DNA of 64,000 bases from Chondrosia reniformis (taxonomy: Eukaryota > Porifera > Demospongiae > Chondrillida > Chondrillidae), in assembly GCA_947172415.1 (NCBI GenBank), contig OX359191.1, forward strand, positions 7,177,130-7,241,129, in the 5' to 3' direction. Below, piece after piece: positions 50,401-62,232 of this stretch; positions within the stretch are counted from its first letter, which is position 1; every line of letters begins with the position of its first letter. The position numbers and the translations under genes are program-made. The notes beneath the pieces were generated by a model. It saw only the letters and a list, made by a program, of their open reading frames with translations, was not told where the DNA came from and searched no databases.

Positions 50401-53400
50401 AAGACAGAAGCTTAAAGGTATTTGATAAAGAAGTGATATAGACATTCAGAAACATACTATATACTATACATTTGCATTATATCAACTCCTAAACAGTATT
50501 TTTTACTTGTAAATTAGTGAGAATTTGTGTCCTAACACTGGACACTAATATACTCAACATTACAGGGATATCATGGATTACTTGATTAATAATGTAAAGA
50601 CTTAGTGAAATAGGATAAGCTATATAAAAAGGTTAGTGAGTCATGTCTATACGAAGTTTTAACAAACACAGTGGATCCTTGTTTATCTATAGTTTCAAGG
50701 GGATTAGAGGTATATACCAGATATACGTATGGAATATTTGACTATAATTACAGTGGAACGTCGATTATCCGAACTAATTGGGGATTGGCCTGTTCGTAAA
50801 ATCAAAAAGTACGTATAATCAAACAGCAAGCAGTTTCTCAACAAAAGTGACCAATATTTCTTCATTTCGCTTAAAAAATGGTTTTATATCACAAATCGTT
50901 GACTTCCCAATACATTATGTATTCAATTCCTTCGATAATGAAGTATTAGCAGCCCCTTTCTTCAATTGTTTACAAATCTCAAGCTTTCTGGTCTACACTT
51001 AGTTCTCTTCCGGCCATTTTTTGCTGAGTCAGCATCTTGTGACGACGTCCGGATAATCAACGAATCGTATAATTGACGTTCGGATAATCGACGTTCCACT
51101 GTATGTCAATTACACAATATCTGTTCAAAGGCTAAGTGACCAAAGTCTTATCTTGTTTAGGAGATTATAGGCTTATTAAGTAAATACTTAAAGAAGATAA
51201 CACAGTCCTCTGTGGAACTGGATGATTTGTCATCTTGGGTGATATACTGTTTGCCATTTGCTGAGACATTGATCTCACAAGTACTACGATAAGACTTCTT
51301 TGCTAAACAATTCCTCATCTACTTATCAGAGAGTATTGTAATACCAATATTAACTAATACATACTTTAAAGAACTGGACTTAATGCAATAATGATATGTA
51401 CATAAATTAACAAGCTTCCTGTCACTAGTAAAGCTAGGTTGCCTGTAGTGATGACAGATCAGCTCACTCTCCCCAAGCTGTGTTCTAAGAGGTGAGTAGA
51501 CTAGCACCTCTGACTACAGAGCAGTTAAGGTTTTGTTTACTAGCTTATTAGGTAATTAAAGGAACTTGTAGTCACTCTCTACAGTTGCTGTTAATGTACA
51601 CATTAGAGGCTACTTTAACTTACACTTGTAGAATAAATAATTATATAAAACTAATGTCATGTTCAGGACACATATACAGTAATATATACTATATACACTT
51701 ATATGTATTTTTCACTTCAAATCATTATATAGTCTATATTTTAACCATTTCTACTGTAACTGTTATTTTGATCGTCTTCATGTTATAAATCCCTAAGACT
51801 ACTGTAAACATGCCATGTTGTTCAATATACAGAACCATAAATTATTACTGTATTGCAATTGCGTAGACTATAAAGACGTCATTTATATACAGAGCTAACA
51901 CAAATACAAACTGATCACATGAATTAACTGTATAGACAGTGTTTAGAAGGACATTAACATGTGTTTAGGTTGTGAAAATAAGAGAATTAATTGTTTATTT
52001 ACTAGTTCTCTATATCTAATAAGTAAACATACACTTCCTATAATACCACACTTAACTGACTAGAACTAGAATGATAACTGGTACTGTAGAATTGAAATGA
52101 ATGTCCAACTAATGATATTTAAATGTACATTTTAAACACACTTGTTACACAACTAATTGCAACCAATGCCAATTATAATTGTAATCAATATAACTCACAA
52201 TATCCACCAACACAAGTTGTATCCCATAACACTTACCTACACTATATCTCTATACCCGATAAGTATATGTACTATCCAACACTGACTTGTCATACAGAGA
52301 GATATCTTACCTTGTTCGTGTGGTACACATTAGCTTTATGTTCCTCTGTCAGATGTTGTACTACTTGTAAGTGACCTTCCTGACAGGCTACCAGTAGAGC
52401 TGTATTACCATACTAAAGTAAGAAATACGTATGTAAACTCATTAAAATCAGTTATAACACTTCAATCATTGAAATTCATACAAGTGCTATTACTGATATA
52501 TAATTCACAATATTATGCTGTTAAAACATAAAGTACTTAAATTTATATATAAAAATGTTAAAAGTTACATTACATGATCAACCATGGCCCTCATTTGTTG
52601 GATATCTTTCAAGTGTTACATACATACAAACATTTATATCATCACTAGTTGATATTTCTATGATATATTAGACCAACTAACAGTGTCAACCATATGATAT
52701 ATCAACTTCACATGTACTAGTAAGATTCAAAGGCAGTTATTTAATGTATATAGCTTTAATAAATACAACTATTACATATTAATACTCACATTGCTTTCCT
52801 CTTCTAATTTGACATGATGTGTATCAATTAAGCAACTGATGATGGCTTGCTTACCATATATAGCTGCCTTCATTAGAGGAGTCACACCTTCCTGTGTACA
52901 TAAGAAGGGAAATATTCGAGATTGGAAACTTCAGCATACAACAAGTTATAGCTAACATTATTTAATTCCAAAGCCAAACACACATTCATTTATTGTTTAC
53001 AATATACACTTTATTGATATAAACATTGTTACAGATCCTTACTTGTACTTCTAAATACAATTAGTACATACAAATAGTAGTTATGAGTTTCGTTGCATAA
53101 AGAGATAATTGGCATGTGAAGAATTAAAGGAACATTGAAATTTAAAAGTCATAATTATTTACAGTACGTATGTTTAACTCCTACACTTGAAATAACCCCC
53201 ACCTTTAACTCAAAATAATGAAGTGTCTAAGAATGATTTAACTATTATAACTTCAGAAATGTCAGGGACTGGAATAATGACCAATGAGGAATTAGAGGAT
53301 CCCTTTGTCGACTTGGATGAAGACAAATCCACAATGGACAAGGACCAACATGCATGTAATTAACTTAGCTATCATTTGTTATGTCTCACTCTTCTTTCTT

Positions 53401-56400
53401 AGTTGTTTTTATAATAAAATATTCTATCAGTGATTATCATCTAATACAGTAGCAATGATAACCTCAAATAAACCTACAAGTTCTAACAAAGTCAATATTA
53501 ATAATACCCACACATCCTATATAAGGATATATGTTATACATATGTACTGGTGGATATAGCAAATACTTAATATGTAATCACACTATTTTAGTTCACCATT
53601 CCTTATACAATTACCCCAGTTACCTCACTATAGCAATATAAGAGACACTAACTTATTTCTTACCTTACTCCTTTCTTCAGGAGAGAACTTCAGTTCTTCA
53701 ACAATGTGGCTCACCATTGCAGGATTGTCTTGTTTATTTCTACTGGTATAGTGAATTATATTGTCTCCATATATATCAACATCATGGAGTTTACCAGCTT
53801 TTATGAACTTTGGTAGTAGGAACTTCAGTAAATCCACATTGCCACTACAGGCAGACCAGTGTAAGGCATTTCCATCGTCCTGGATTAGGAAGCATAAGAC
53901 AGGAGCTTAAAGGTTTTTGATAAAGAAGTGATACAGACATTTAGAAACATACCATACACTTGCACTATATCAACTCCTAAACAGTTATGTCCACACTTGT
54001 ATTGTATGTTGTATTTATGTATAACAGTGAGAACACCATACACTGGATACAAATATACTCAATATTAGAAGGATTACTTCATGACACTTCATGACACTGC
54101 GTTAGTTACCCAAAAATTACTTGAACAATACGTACAGTTACATGCACTAACACTCTTCATGAGAAGGATTACAGAGAGAGAGTTAATGACACAACTCCAA
54201 ATGCTAAGTGACCAAAGTCTTATCTTTGTCGGGAGACTGAAGTTAAATATCACTGAAAGACAACAAATGACTATTAGAAGTCAATTTTAACACAGTCACT
54301 TTAGCTGTACTCTACTGGTAAGGAAACCTCAATTGTTTAACTGCAATAGTAATTATTGGCAGGTTTGCTACTCAAAATCCATTACATGCTGTACTGATGA
54401 GCAAAAACAGAATATAGTCTGCATGCATTCCACTGAGTTGTGTGGCTTCTCTCTAAGTAACAAATCTGGTATCTACCAACATAAGTTGTATCCCATAACA
54501 CTTACCTACACTATATCTCTATACCCAATAATTATACCCCGATGCCATGGCAACGGGCTGGTTAATGGTGGGGTATATTTGTGATATGTTGATTGGTTCA
54601 CGGATATACGCGTGAAATTCAGAATGCTACTGATATGCATGAAAGGTTAATTGGATGGTTTGAACCATTTTGGTTTGGTTTGGTTTGAAGCCATTTGTTA
54701 AGAGTAGCAGCTTTACAATTCTTGAAAATGTCGAGTGGACACTGGTCGGCAGAAAACTTCTTGTTGTGCGCGTCCCTCCAAGCTGAGAAGGTGTTAAAGG
54801 CCCACTTTGTCATTTTCTCAGTGTTTCCTGGGACATACTTGGTCGACAACTTCTCCACTTCTTCACTAGACAGAGAAGGAAACCGCTCGTTCTCTTTGTT
54901 CGCCATCGCTTCTCCCGCCCGATCGCCATGGACAACTGGGTATAAAGCAGTTATAGCCCATGGTCTCGGACTTCCGCCAGAATATAATTACTCGGCCTCG
55001 GCTTCGCCTCGGCCTCGTATTATATTCTGGCGAAAGTCCTCGCCCTTGGGCTATAACTATTACGTATATATATGTATATTATCTAAACACTTACAGTACA
55101 ACAATACTTAATTGTTATACAGAGAAGTGTCTTACCTTGTTCTTGTGGTACACATTAGCTTTACGTTCCTCTGTCAGATGTTGTACTACTTGTAACTGAC
55201 CTTCCTGACAGGCTAGCAGTAGAGCTGTGATACCATACTAAAGTAAGACACAATGCAAATTAAATTAATCAAATTAATACAGTCAAACAGTCAATTGTTA
55301 AGAACTGTTTTATACATATGTACATAAATAGTCTAAGAAATCTATCATTCACTTGAGACATATAAATGTAATAGAAATTATTAATAATGATACAATAATT
55401 AGTCACTAAACACTACAAATTAATTAATTGTTGTTTCACTATTATGGTATAACTATCATCATCATTGAACTCTGGATATTACCCCTGCCCACTCATGTCC
55501 CCTAAGGAGCACAATGAGCAAATGGGCGGAACCGAAGTTAACTTGATGAGAACCACAGTTTATGGTACATACATATATAGTACAATTAATATAGCTAAAG
55601 AGGAGAAATTAATATATTTTTCATGTGTACTTTACGTAGCACAATACACTCACTGCATTTTCTTCTTCCACATTATGCCCTGCATCCAATAGGAGCTTCA
55701 AGATCTCCAAATCTCCACTTCTACCAGCTTGTAGCAAAGACTATTAGTTTGGGATCAATTAAGGAATGATATTCTATCTGAATCATGAATTGAATGTAGA
55801 TTATACATAATATAAGTCTTATATACAATATGTATGTATGCATATGAATGTATACAAATACAGTCATGGCTGTTTAGTATGGCCTTTGATAATCCAGTTC
55901 CCTCAATATCAGGCTGACGTTTCAGGGAAATGGGTCTTAATAGTATAATTTTGTACGTGAGAAACCAGCCCTTGATTTATCTAATCCAGCAATGTTTGGA
56001 GAAACCAATGCAGTCGGATTGAACAGTCATGACTGAACAAATGTACACTTTCAATTCCTCACATGGTCAATATTTATTGTAATGGATGGGAATGGAATAA
56101 GAACTGTACATCTGCAAAACTTACTCCTTTCTTCTTCTTTCTGGACATAGATCCTTCCTTCTTTGTAGCATAGTCCCAAAGTTCCTTCAACTGTAAAAGT
56201 AGCTTTTCAAACTTGCTTAAGACAATTTCAGAGTTAACTGTCACAGCTTTAATCACAGAATCACAAGTATATGTCTCCTTCAGTTCCTAGAAGAGGTAGA
56301 AAAGAAATTAAATATTCTACTAGCAGGACATAAAGCCTAAATGTACAGTTTTAGAAATGCACTTGTCACATGTTGGTATGTATGTATGTATGTATGTACA

Positions 56401-59400
56401 TGCATAAACACATTATTTCTATATAGACTACCTCAATACTGTCTTCTTCTGACTTCAGACTTTTCTTCAGATTAAACATCATTTTCAAATCTATCAAATC
56501 TTCTGATTCACTCAAACTTTTCATTTTCTCTTCAACTTGAGTTAAAATGGTTGCCTTGGGTTCAATTTGCAGCTGGTATTTGTAGAACTTGTCTTTTATC
56601 AAAGAAACCTTTCAAGTAAAGATATGTGCATTAAGTAAATTCATAACTTACAAATTAGCATTCCAAATATTACATAAATCATTATTCACCTTATATAGGT
56701 AACATAGGAGTGACAGTGGTCACCATAGCAACTAGGTATAAGTTATATAATGTCTACAAGCACATGCAACACTATTTAAAAAAATATCAGGTTGTATATA
56801 TACTATATCCACAGACCCAAAGAATACAATTTGTATGTTGTGTAGTCACTACTTACAACATCCTGCTCTGATAAAGTTTGCTTTTCTTCCTCTTTCTCAC
56901 GACTGGATTTCTCTTCAAGTTGCCTCTTCAGTGACTCCACCTTCTCAACCAAGTCTACATCCACCAGCTGCAACAGACACAGACAGGTTAATACTTACAT
57001 TGGTGAAGAATACAATCATTTAGAGTGAGTGTGCTACTGTCAATCTCACTTCTTCCAACTGCTTCACTTCTCCTCTACATTTCAACAACTCTTCCCTTGT
57101 TCTCTTCAACTCGTTCTGTGACTGACTCAGTTCTTCTTCTTTGGCTCTCAGTTTAGTCTTTAGAGCATGAAGCTCCACCATTGTCATGTGGTGCATTTCC
57201 TCCATTCTCTTCATCTCTGCCTTATGTTTCTCTCTGGACTGAGTTGGAGTTTTCTGAGTAAAGGAAATCACATACAACCTAACCATACGACCAACAGCTA
57301 TGCAACTGAACCACGACTACTATGATAAGACCTTAATTAGAATAGTCAGTATTATAACAATATCAGGTTTATAATGCATGCAACAATATGATAAGCGAGA
57401 GGACTTTAACTTTGATATAGTAAATAATAATATTCCTAATACCCCAGCCTATGGTGTCTTTATTTCACAACTAATTAGGTATTCCAGAATATGTAGTGAC
57501 TTCTCCAGTTTTCAGGCTAAAAGTTTGCAGTTATGCAGTAGGCTTATTAAGCAGGGTTACAAATACTATAAGCTAAAATCAACCTTTAAAACCTTCCTAT
57601 CCCGGCAGCCTCTAGTTAGAATCAAGTATAAGCAAAAAGTAGCTAGTATGCTTAAGGACTGTCTTGTGTTACCCCATATTGTGTTACCCCACCTCCAAAG
57701 AAATGTTACTACTAGAAGACCTAAGGGTAGACTTACGTAATATGTCCTACTTTTGTCTATAGTTATGCTGAGTCTGTTTTACCTGTACAAGCAAGTTTAC
57801 TAATAGATTTATAATTAATTCATAAAAGTTAATTGGACCTACATTCCTTTCATAAAATTAAATTTCATCATGTGTCTTAGTTAACACCTTATTTAACTTT
57901 TGGCACCAAAATAGTGTATATAAGGCCCCTAGATTTAGCATAGTGAGCCAAGGAGTCACAGAAGATCAAGATAAAGAAAAAGACAAAGACTCCCAGGATC
58001 ACTGATGAAGGGTGGAATTCCCAGAAACGGGAAGAAGGAAGAAAAGACTCCTGTATCTTCATCTAAAGCTCTCTTTAGGTTTTGTCCCCCTATAGGCTCT
58101 TTTTACAGAATAGGCATATAGCATGCAGGAAAATGGTATCTTAGATTTTTCATGCAGTTGACAAGTATAAAAATAATATGAAATAAGCCAGATATAGATA
58201 ATCAATATGATATACTAATGGATTGAATACAATAATACAAAATGTACTGGCAAAAGCAACAGACTAAATTGCTATAACTAATAATTCCTTGTATACCATA
58301 TACAGTGGACATCACTGCTAAGGCTATAACTGGGACAGAATTAAAGTGGTCCATATACTAATTTGGTGTGGTAAACTACCCAATATAATATGCAAGTGGG
58401 AGGCAAGAGATACAAATATGGCACAGTCATTAATTGGAACAAATTAAATATGATGTTAATTGTCTTACACACATGTAATGATGTACTCACTGAAGGAACA
58501 TGTAGAGTTCCAAGTTGAACATCAATGGCAAAGTAGCCAAACACGATTGCCTTCTCAACTCCAAACTCTCTCAGCTGACACACATGTGACAGGAGGATTG
58601 GAGCAATCATCACCGCAGCCTCCTTCATCAGTCGGAACATCACCATGGTGCAGCCTTCAGTAAATCCCTCAAAGAGAACTCGATCGATACCAAGGATTTC
58701 TATCAAGTAGAACTGCAAGCGGAACAGCTCAGCCAACATATACTGACCTGGTTCCTGGTTGACTTTCAATCCCAAGTGGGCGTGGTTGTCATCGGCAGGA
58801 AGCTCTGCTCTCTCACTCTGAAACTTTCTAAGTGCTTCTGTGGCAAACTTGATAACATCAAAGTTGTGATCAGAAATGGATTCTTTGAGAGCTTCTGTTT
58901 CTCCTATAGCCTTTGCAGCATCAGCAATAAGTCGCACATCCAAGGGACTGCTCCACAAGTAGATGTAGTCTAGGATATCATCTTCTGATAATGGAATGTC
59001 TACTGGAATCTGGCTGCTGAAATGACCTCTAATTCCATTGCGGACTTCACGACGAAGGCTTTTCAACTGCTTGTCAGATAAGTCCGACAGACACCTTCCC
59101 AATTTCCCATTTATTGAAGTGTACTTTTCTTTAAGCTCAAATGCTCCTGGATATTTTAAGAGTTCCCTCCGATCCTCAAAGGCTTTAATGACAGGTTTCC
59201 AGGTGTCAATCTCTGAGATGTTGGAAAGTGAAGGTGTTGACTGAGCTACTGTAGCTGATGGAGGCAGGATTGGCTTGGGAGGTGTGGCATCTAAGGGAGA
59301 AAGGCACTAATACAACACATACAATGCATACAAAGATATATTTATATATATTTGCAAGAATGTTGAGTAGTGGCATTAGAATAGTTAGGTACTGAAAGAA

Positions 59401-60115
59401 GCTCCAAATGATTGACCAGTTTCATGTCAACGTAAATGAACCTATTCCAATATAATACCATGCAATGGTCCATATCATAACAATTACAGAGATTATTTCA
59501 TGTATATATCCTCCTGGTAAATAACTTACTTGCTAAATATTTATCAATTAGTTCCGCTAGTTCTTTATGGTTACCACGAGAAGTGTCCTCCTTAAGTGCA
59601 GTAGACAGATGTTTTAACTTCTTCTCATTCGGATCAAGAACTAAAATCTCATAGAGAGCTCTGTTAGCTGTTCCTAATTCTGGTACCAGCGAACCAACTC
59701 GCTCCAGTTCGCTAGTAGTGATAGCACCGAGTTGATGAAGACTAGTTGATACTCTACGAACATCACAGTTGTTTACCAACTGATCGTGTATTTGCTGGAT
59801 GAAAGAGCGAATTTGGTCTTTAAGTGGCTGCGACGATTGCTCTACATATGTACAAAAAGTGTAAGTTTCAAAAGTTGAGCGAATGCACTCATACAACTGC
59901 TGTAAAACTAAAATTACGTACGTATACGTAATTAGGATATATAGACTATGGTTGAATTACTTGTACGTACTAGCACATCTGAAAAAGGTACAATAACATT
60001 ATTCAGGGATATCATAATCAGTTGTACGGTCTCTAAAATTCAATGATACAGAAGAATCTAAGAGACATGATGACTTCTAAACTCGCTACCTACCTGCAGA
60101 CATTTTGTCAGCCAT
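44455..60115 (-). CDS. CARD-like / unknown domain / coiled-coil / ankyrin protein, gene C (complete)
   Basis: Sixteen exons, high to low: 60094-60115, 59530-59841, 58491-59290, 57050-57253, 56857-56967, 56432-56608, 56110-56286, 55654-55740, 55136-55237, 53664-53879, 52790-52891, 52311-52412, 50169-50384, 48739-48840, 47189-47290, 44455-44643. They join to about 1,006 residues with no stop. The start exon reads MADKMSA. CARD-like, proline-rich, unknown, coiled-coil and ankyrin parts follow as in gene A. The basic exon is 59 codons, 15 shorter than in A. Repeat exons are ordered 34-72-34-34-72-34-34-terminal, as in A. Introns carry several private insertions (piggyBac-, pogo- and hAT-like, retroelement pieces) without touching exons. 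The last exon has diverged (HGYSALHFAC). Probably functional; the ligand and pathway cannot be read from sequence. Confidence 0.8.
44699..44858. mobile_element. short inverted-repeat element (MITE-like), copy C
   Basis: Same element as 1,730-1,890, in the last intron of gene C. Confidence 0.6.
45640..46066. mobile_element. hAT-like non-autonomous DNA element
   Basis: Exact 12-bp inverted ends, CATAGTTGCCAA and TTGGCAACTATG, flanked by AATTTT on both sides. Related introns (for example 29,890-29,930) read through TTTTCAATTTTGTATCAT without it. The inside holds CCGGGAC repeats and no frame. An hAT-like assignment rests on the end sequence; the expected 8-bp duplication is only clear for 6 bp. 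Confidence 0.55.
46181..47031 (-). mobile_element. Penelope-like element fragment with inverted repeats, copy 2
   Basis: Counterpart of 5,110-5,956 with the same inverted arms. The GIY-YIG frame is broken: the stretch corresponding to CNECQQSYIGQTG has stops in place of the glutamate after the asparagine and of the glutamine after YIG. The downstream part SSLAEQVFVSHHQMDLSKVI remains. Presence beside the equivalent 34-residue ankyrin exon in both genes shows insertion before A and C separated. Confidence 0.7.
47591..48672 (-). mobile_element. retroelement 5' ORF fragment with two Myb/SANT-like segments
   Basis: GC-richer insert in a gene C intron. Two frames, 48,140-48,355 and 47,564-48,130, each contain a pattern of Trp/Leu, CY or LY, ERSEPKRRGYQKRL or ESKPMEKGYAEQL and a Trp. 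That pattern resembles N-terminal DNA-binding regions of invertebrate retroelements. A stop and frame change separate them near 48,135. Bases 48,360-48,670 hold further GC-rich element sequence with no open frame. No reverse transcriptase is included. Compared with 6,990-7,035 it replaced about a dozen bases between ATATCAAC and GTAAGATTC. Confidence 0.5.
49208..49703. mobile_element. piggyBac-type miniature element
   Basis: A 496-bp insert with CCCTTTTCCGCCCG and GGGTGGTAAAGGG ends, flanked exactly by TTAA at 49,204-49,207 and 49,704-49,707. The sister intron at 53,165-53,185 has a single TTAA at this point (GTTTAACTCCTACAC). No transposase frame. Confidence 0.85.
50751..51101. mobile_element. 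pogo/Tigger-type miniature element
   Basis: A 351-bp insert with inverted ends CAGTGGAACGTCGATTATCC and GGATAATCGACGTTCCACTG, flanked by TA on both sides. The ends match the style of pogo/Tigger elements. No transposase frame. Found only in gene C. Confidence 0.85.
51102..52310. other. intron DNA of gene C without recognised features
   Basis: About 1.2 kb between the pogo-type element and the exon 52,311-52,412. AT-rich; no exon, repeat unit or element ends were found, and much of it has no clear counterpart in genes A and B. Confidence 0.4.
54619..54906 (-). pseudogene. Crypton-type / ZMYM-QRICH1-like N-terminal fragment
   Basis: A 95-codon frame starting MANKENERFPSLSS, with NTEKMTKWAFNTFSAWRDAH and then LNKWL. 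This resembles the segment in front of the Crypton-derived tyrosine-recombinase-like domain in ZMYM/QRICH1-type proteins and in invertebrate Crypton elements. The catalytic part is absent. It sits in an insert of about 54,531-55,064 that is missing from genes A and B at this place. Confidence 0.45.
54952..55055. repeat. 104-bp palindrome with GC-rich loop
   Basis: Left arm starts TATAGCCCATGG and contains CGCCAGAATATAATTAC; the right arm GTATTATATTCTGGCG ends CCTTGGGCTATA. The central 25 bp is a CGGCCTCGG repeat. It lies at the right edge of the Crypton-like insert and may be an element terminus. Confidence 0.65.
55474..55560. repeat. interspersed repeat, gene C, opposite orientation
   Basis: The reverse complement contains GGGGACATGAGTGGGCAGGG, the core of the repeat at 9,652-9,868, in the equivalent intron but flipped. 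Confidence 0.5.
55861..56035. mobile_element. mariner-type miniature element, copy C (internally deleted)
   Basis: Keeps the CAGTCATGGCTGTT left end and GTCATGACTG right end of 10,376-10,807 but has lost about 250 bp of the middle. Confidence 0.6.
57383..58150 (+). mobile_element. 5'-truncated retroelement with reverse-transcriptase C-terminal frame
   Basis: A 768-bp insert flanked by CATGCA (57,377-57,382 and 58,151-58,156). Genes A and B have one CATGCA here followed directly by GTTGA. The frame to 57,740 reads YDKREDFNFDIVNNNIPNTP and AYGVFISQLIRYSRICSDF, typical of the tail of invertebrate reverse transcriptases, and ends in a stop. The 3' part (GATGAAGGGTGGAATTCCCA) has related pieces, inverted, in the kinesin introns at about 22.6 and 42.9 kb. 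No poly(A) tail. Confidence 0.7.
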
Positions 60116-60427
60116 TGCACGACCACACCCTTAAAAATACCGGAAGTCATCTATTGCACAATGTATAGGGATAGCTACCCAATTCGAATTCTTATATCAA
60201 TATAAGTTAATCCTCCTACCCACATAGATATACCACACTATGATCAAATATAATTTTAAAAAGTTACCATGGTAATGGCAATGCTTGTGACTAGCACATC
60301 TGGGAAATGTACTATTACATTATTCAGTGACATCATAATCAGTTGTGATGCATGCGTTATCATGTCAATTTACCTTATAGGTAGCAGACAATAAAATCAA
60401 ATGTGTACAAAGAATCTATTGTCTATT
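60116..60427. promoter_or_regulatory. spacer with presumed promoter of ankyrin gene C
   Basis: Equivalent of 14,218-14,588, between the truncated GUF1 copy and the ankyrin start. No clear core-promoter motif was identified. Confidence 0.35.
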
Positions 60428-61990
60428 CTACTGGATAACTTTATCATTCTTTCGTTTCAATACTGCTAAAAAGGCATCTTTAGGAAGTTCAATTTTTCCC
60501 AGTTGCTTCATTCTCTTTTTGCCTTCTTTTTGTTTTTCAAGTAGCTTACGTTTCCTTGTAATATCACCTCCGTACTATGGGTACAGAGTAATAATATTGA
60601 GACTGAAAGATGGCAACTCCTACACACACACACTCTCACACACCACCCACTCTCCCTCACACACACNNNNNNNNNNNNNNNNNNNNNNNNNNNNNNNNNN
60701 NNNNNNNNNNNNNNNNNNNNNNNNNNNNNNNNNNNNNNNNNNNNNNNNNNNNNNNNNNNNNNNNNNNNNNNNNNNNNNNNNNNNNNNNNNNNNNNNNNNN
60801 NNNNNNNNNNNNNNNNNNNNNNNNNNNNNNNNNNNNNNNNNNNNNNNNNNNNNNNNNNNNNNNNNNCACACACACACTCTCACACACCACCCACTCTCCC
60901 TCACACACACCATTTCATTCACACACACAAACTAGATAGCAACCTTACACATTTAGCTGTTACATCTTTCCTGAGTGGTTTCACACTATATATGTAAGAG
61001 AAGGTGGCAGCCATTACATGTCAATAAGATCAGTATAACATGATAATTACAACAGAGTGCTCACGTTTCCCTATAGCTAGCAATGACCCTTCCACCAATG
61101 GAAGCCTGTATTGCAACTTCATAGAGCTGCCTGAAAGAACACAGTATTCAGTGGTAAGAATAGGGAGGTGTACACATTAGTGACTTGCCTGTGAATCACT
61201 TTACTCAGTCTCTGACAAAGAGATTTTCCAACTTGAAATGCCTTTGATCTGTGTACTATGGTTGCCATGACATCAACAGGTACTCCATTCAGCAGTATTT
61301 CCATCTTTTTGTGAAATAGAAAACAATTAGTAAAATATGAAACATGCCAAAATATAACATGCAAGTACCTTAACTAGATCAGCTGCTATATATTCATCTT
61401 CCTCATAATCAAAACTGCCAATCAAGGGAGTCACATGCATGTCACATGATGAACACCTGACCTGTAGCACTACAGTACCTTGCGAAGCCTGATGATATTG
61501 ACTTAAGAGTGTCATAAAAATCAACCATGATTTCTGACAGAGGAAACTTGTATTTAAATAGTACTCTGGAGGATCCAATGTACTTCATATCCAATTGGGT
61601 ACCTCTGCAATGCTGTCAACAGGGAGGATTAATGATCAGGTCACAGTCACATGACTATCACATGACACCCTACCATGCACAAATCTATTATTTTTCCAAT
61701 ATAAGCATCAGGAGTGATAATGGTAGCTACAATAAACGGTTCCAAGTATTCTGAGACTTTAATCTTCTCTGGAAACTAAGACCAAAAGTGCTCCAATTAA
61801 ACACATTCATCCATTCAATTCAAGCACCCAAATGTCTTCTCCTCACCTCAGCAGGAGTACGTATATCAATAACTCTATCTGTCTTCTTCATAATAGCTAA
61901 TAAGAAAATTAAACAAAATACCCCATACATCATCAACTTCTCCTCCTCCTCCATACACTCACCTTTGTAGGTAACATTGGGTGAGGTGAC
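60428..61990 (-). pseudogene. GUF1 copy truncated at its 5' side (exons 10-partial to 18)
   Basis: Exons: 61963-61990 (28 nt of exon 10), 61847-61896, 61674-61775, 61479-61612, 61369-61414, 61189-61304, 61065-61130, 60949-60985, 60428-60574. All splice sites are kept, including the GC donor after 61,189-61,304. Exon 16 has a 6-bp in-frame insertion (VIASYRET for VIVRET). The stop has drifted, adding residues KNDKVIQ. The whole GTPase domain is missing: sequence jumps at about 61,990 into the 3' flank of ankyrin gene D. No start codon or G motifs, so not a working gene as assembled. Confidence 0.85.
60667..60866. other. assembly gap, 200 N
   Basis: Exactly 200 unknown bases in the CA-rich intron between GUF1 exons 17 and 18, bordered by ACACAC tracts. 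Probably a collapsed or unsequenced microsatellite. Open frames across it are meaningless. Confidence 0.98.
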
Positions 61991-62232
61991 CATGTCTATA
62001 GCTAGTGTATTATATACCCATTCAAGTAAGTCATATAGACAAATTGACTAAAATATAAATGCAATTTGTATGTAATTGCAAAAGGCCTAGATATCTGTTT
62101 GTACGTGTCTTGAAGATTGCAATACAACTTCACTGTTTAGAATCAACCATAATCTTGTTCATTATACGTACAATGATACAACACTTGATACAATATATAC
62201 ATCATGTTCATACACTAATATGTATAGCTAAA

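Noticed and set aside
60508-60939. Several frames spanning the gap
   Set aside because: They consist mainly of unknown residues from 200 N and CA repeats.
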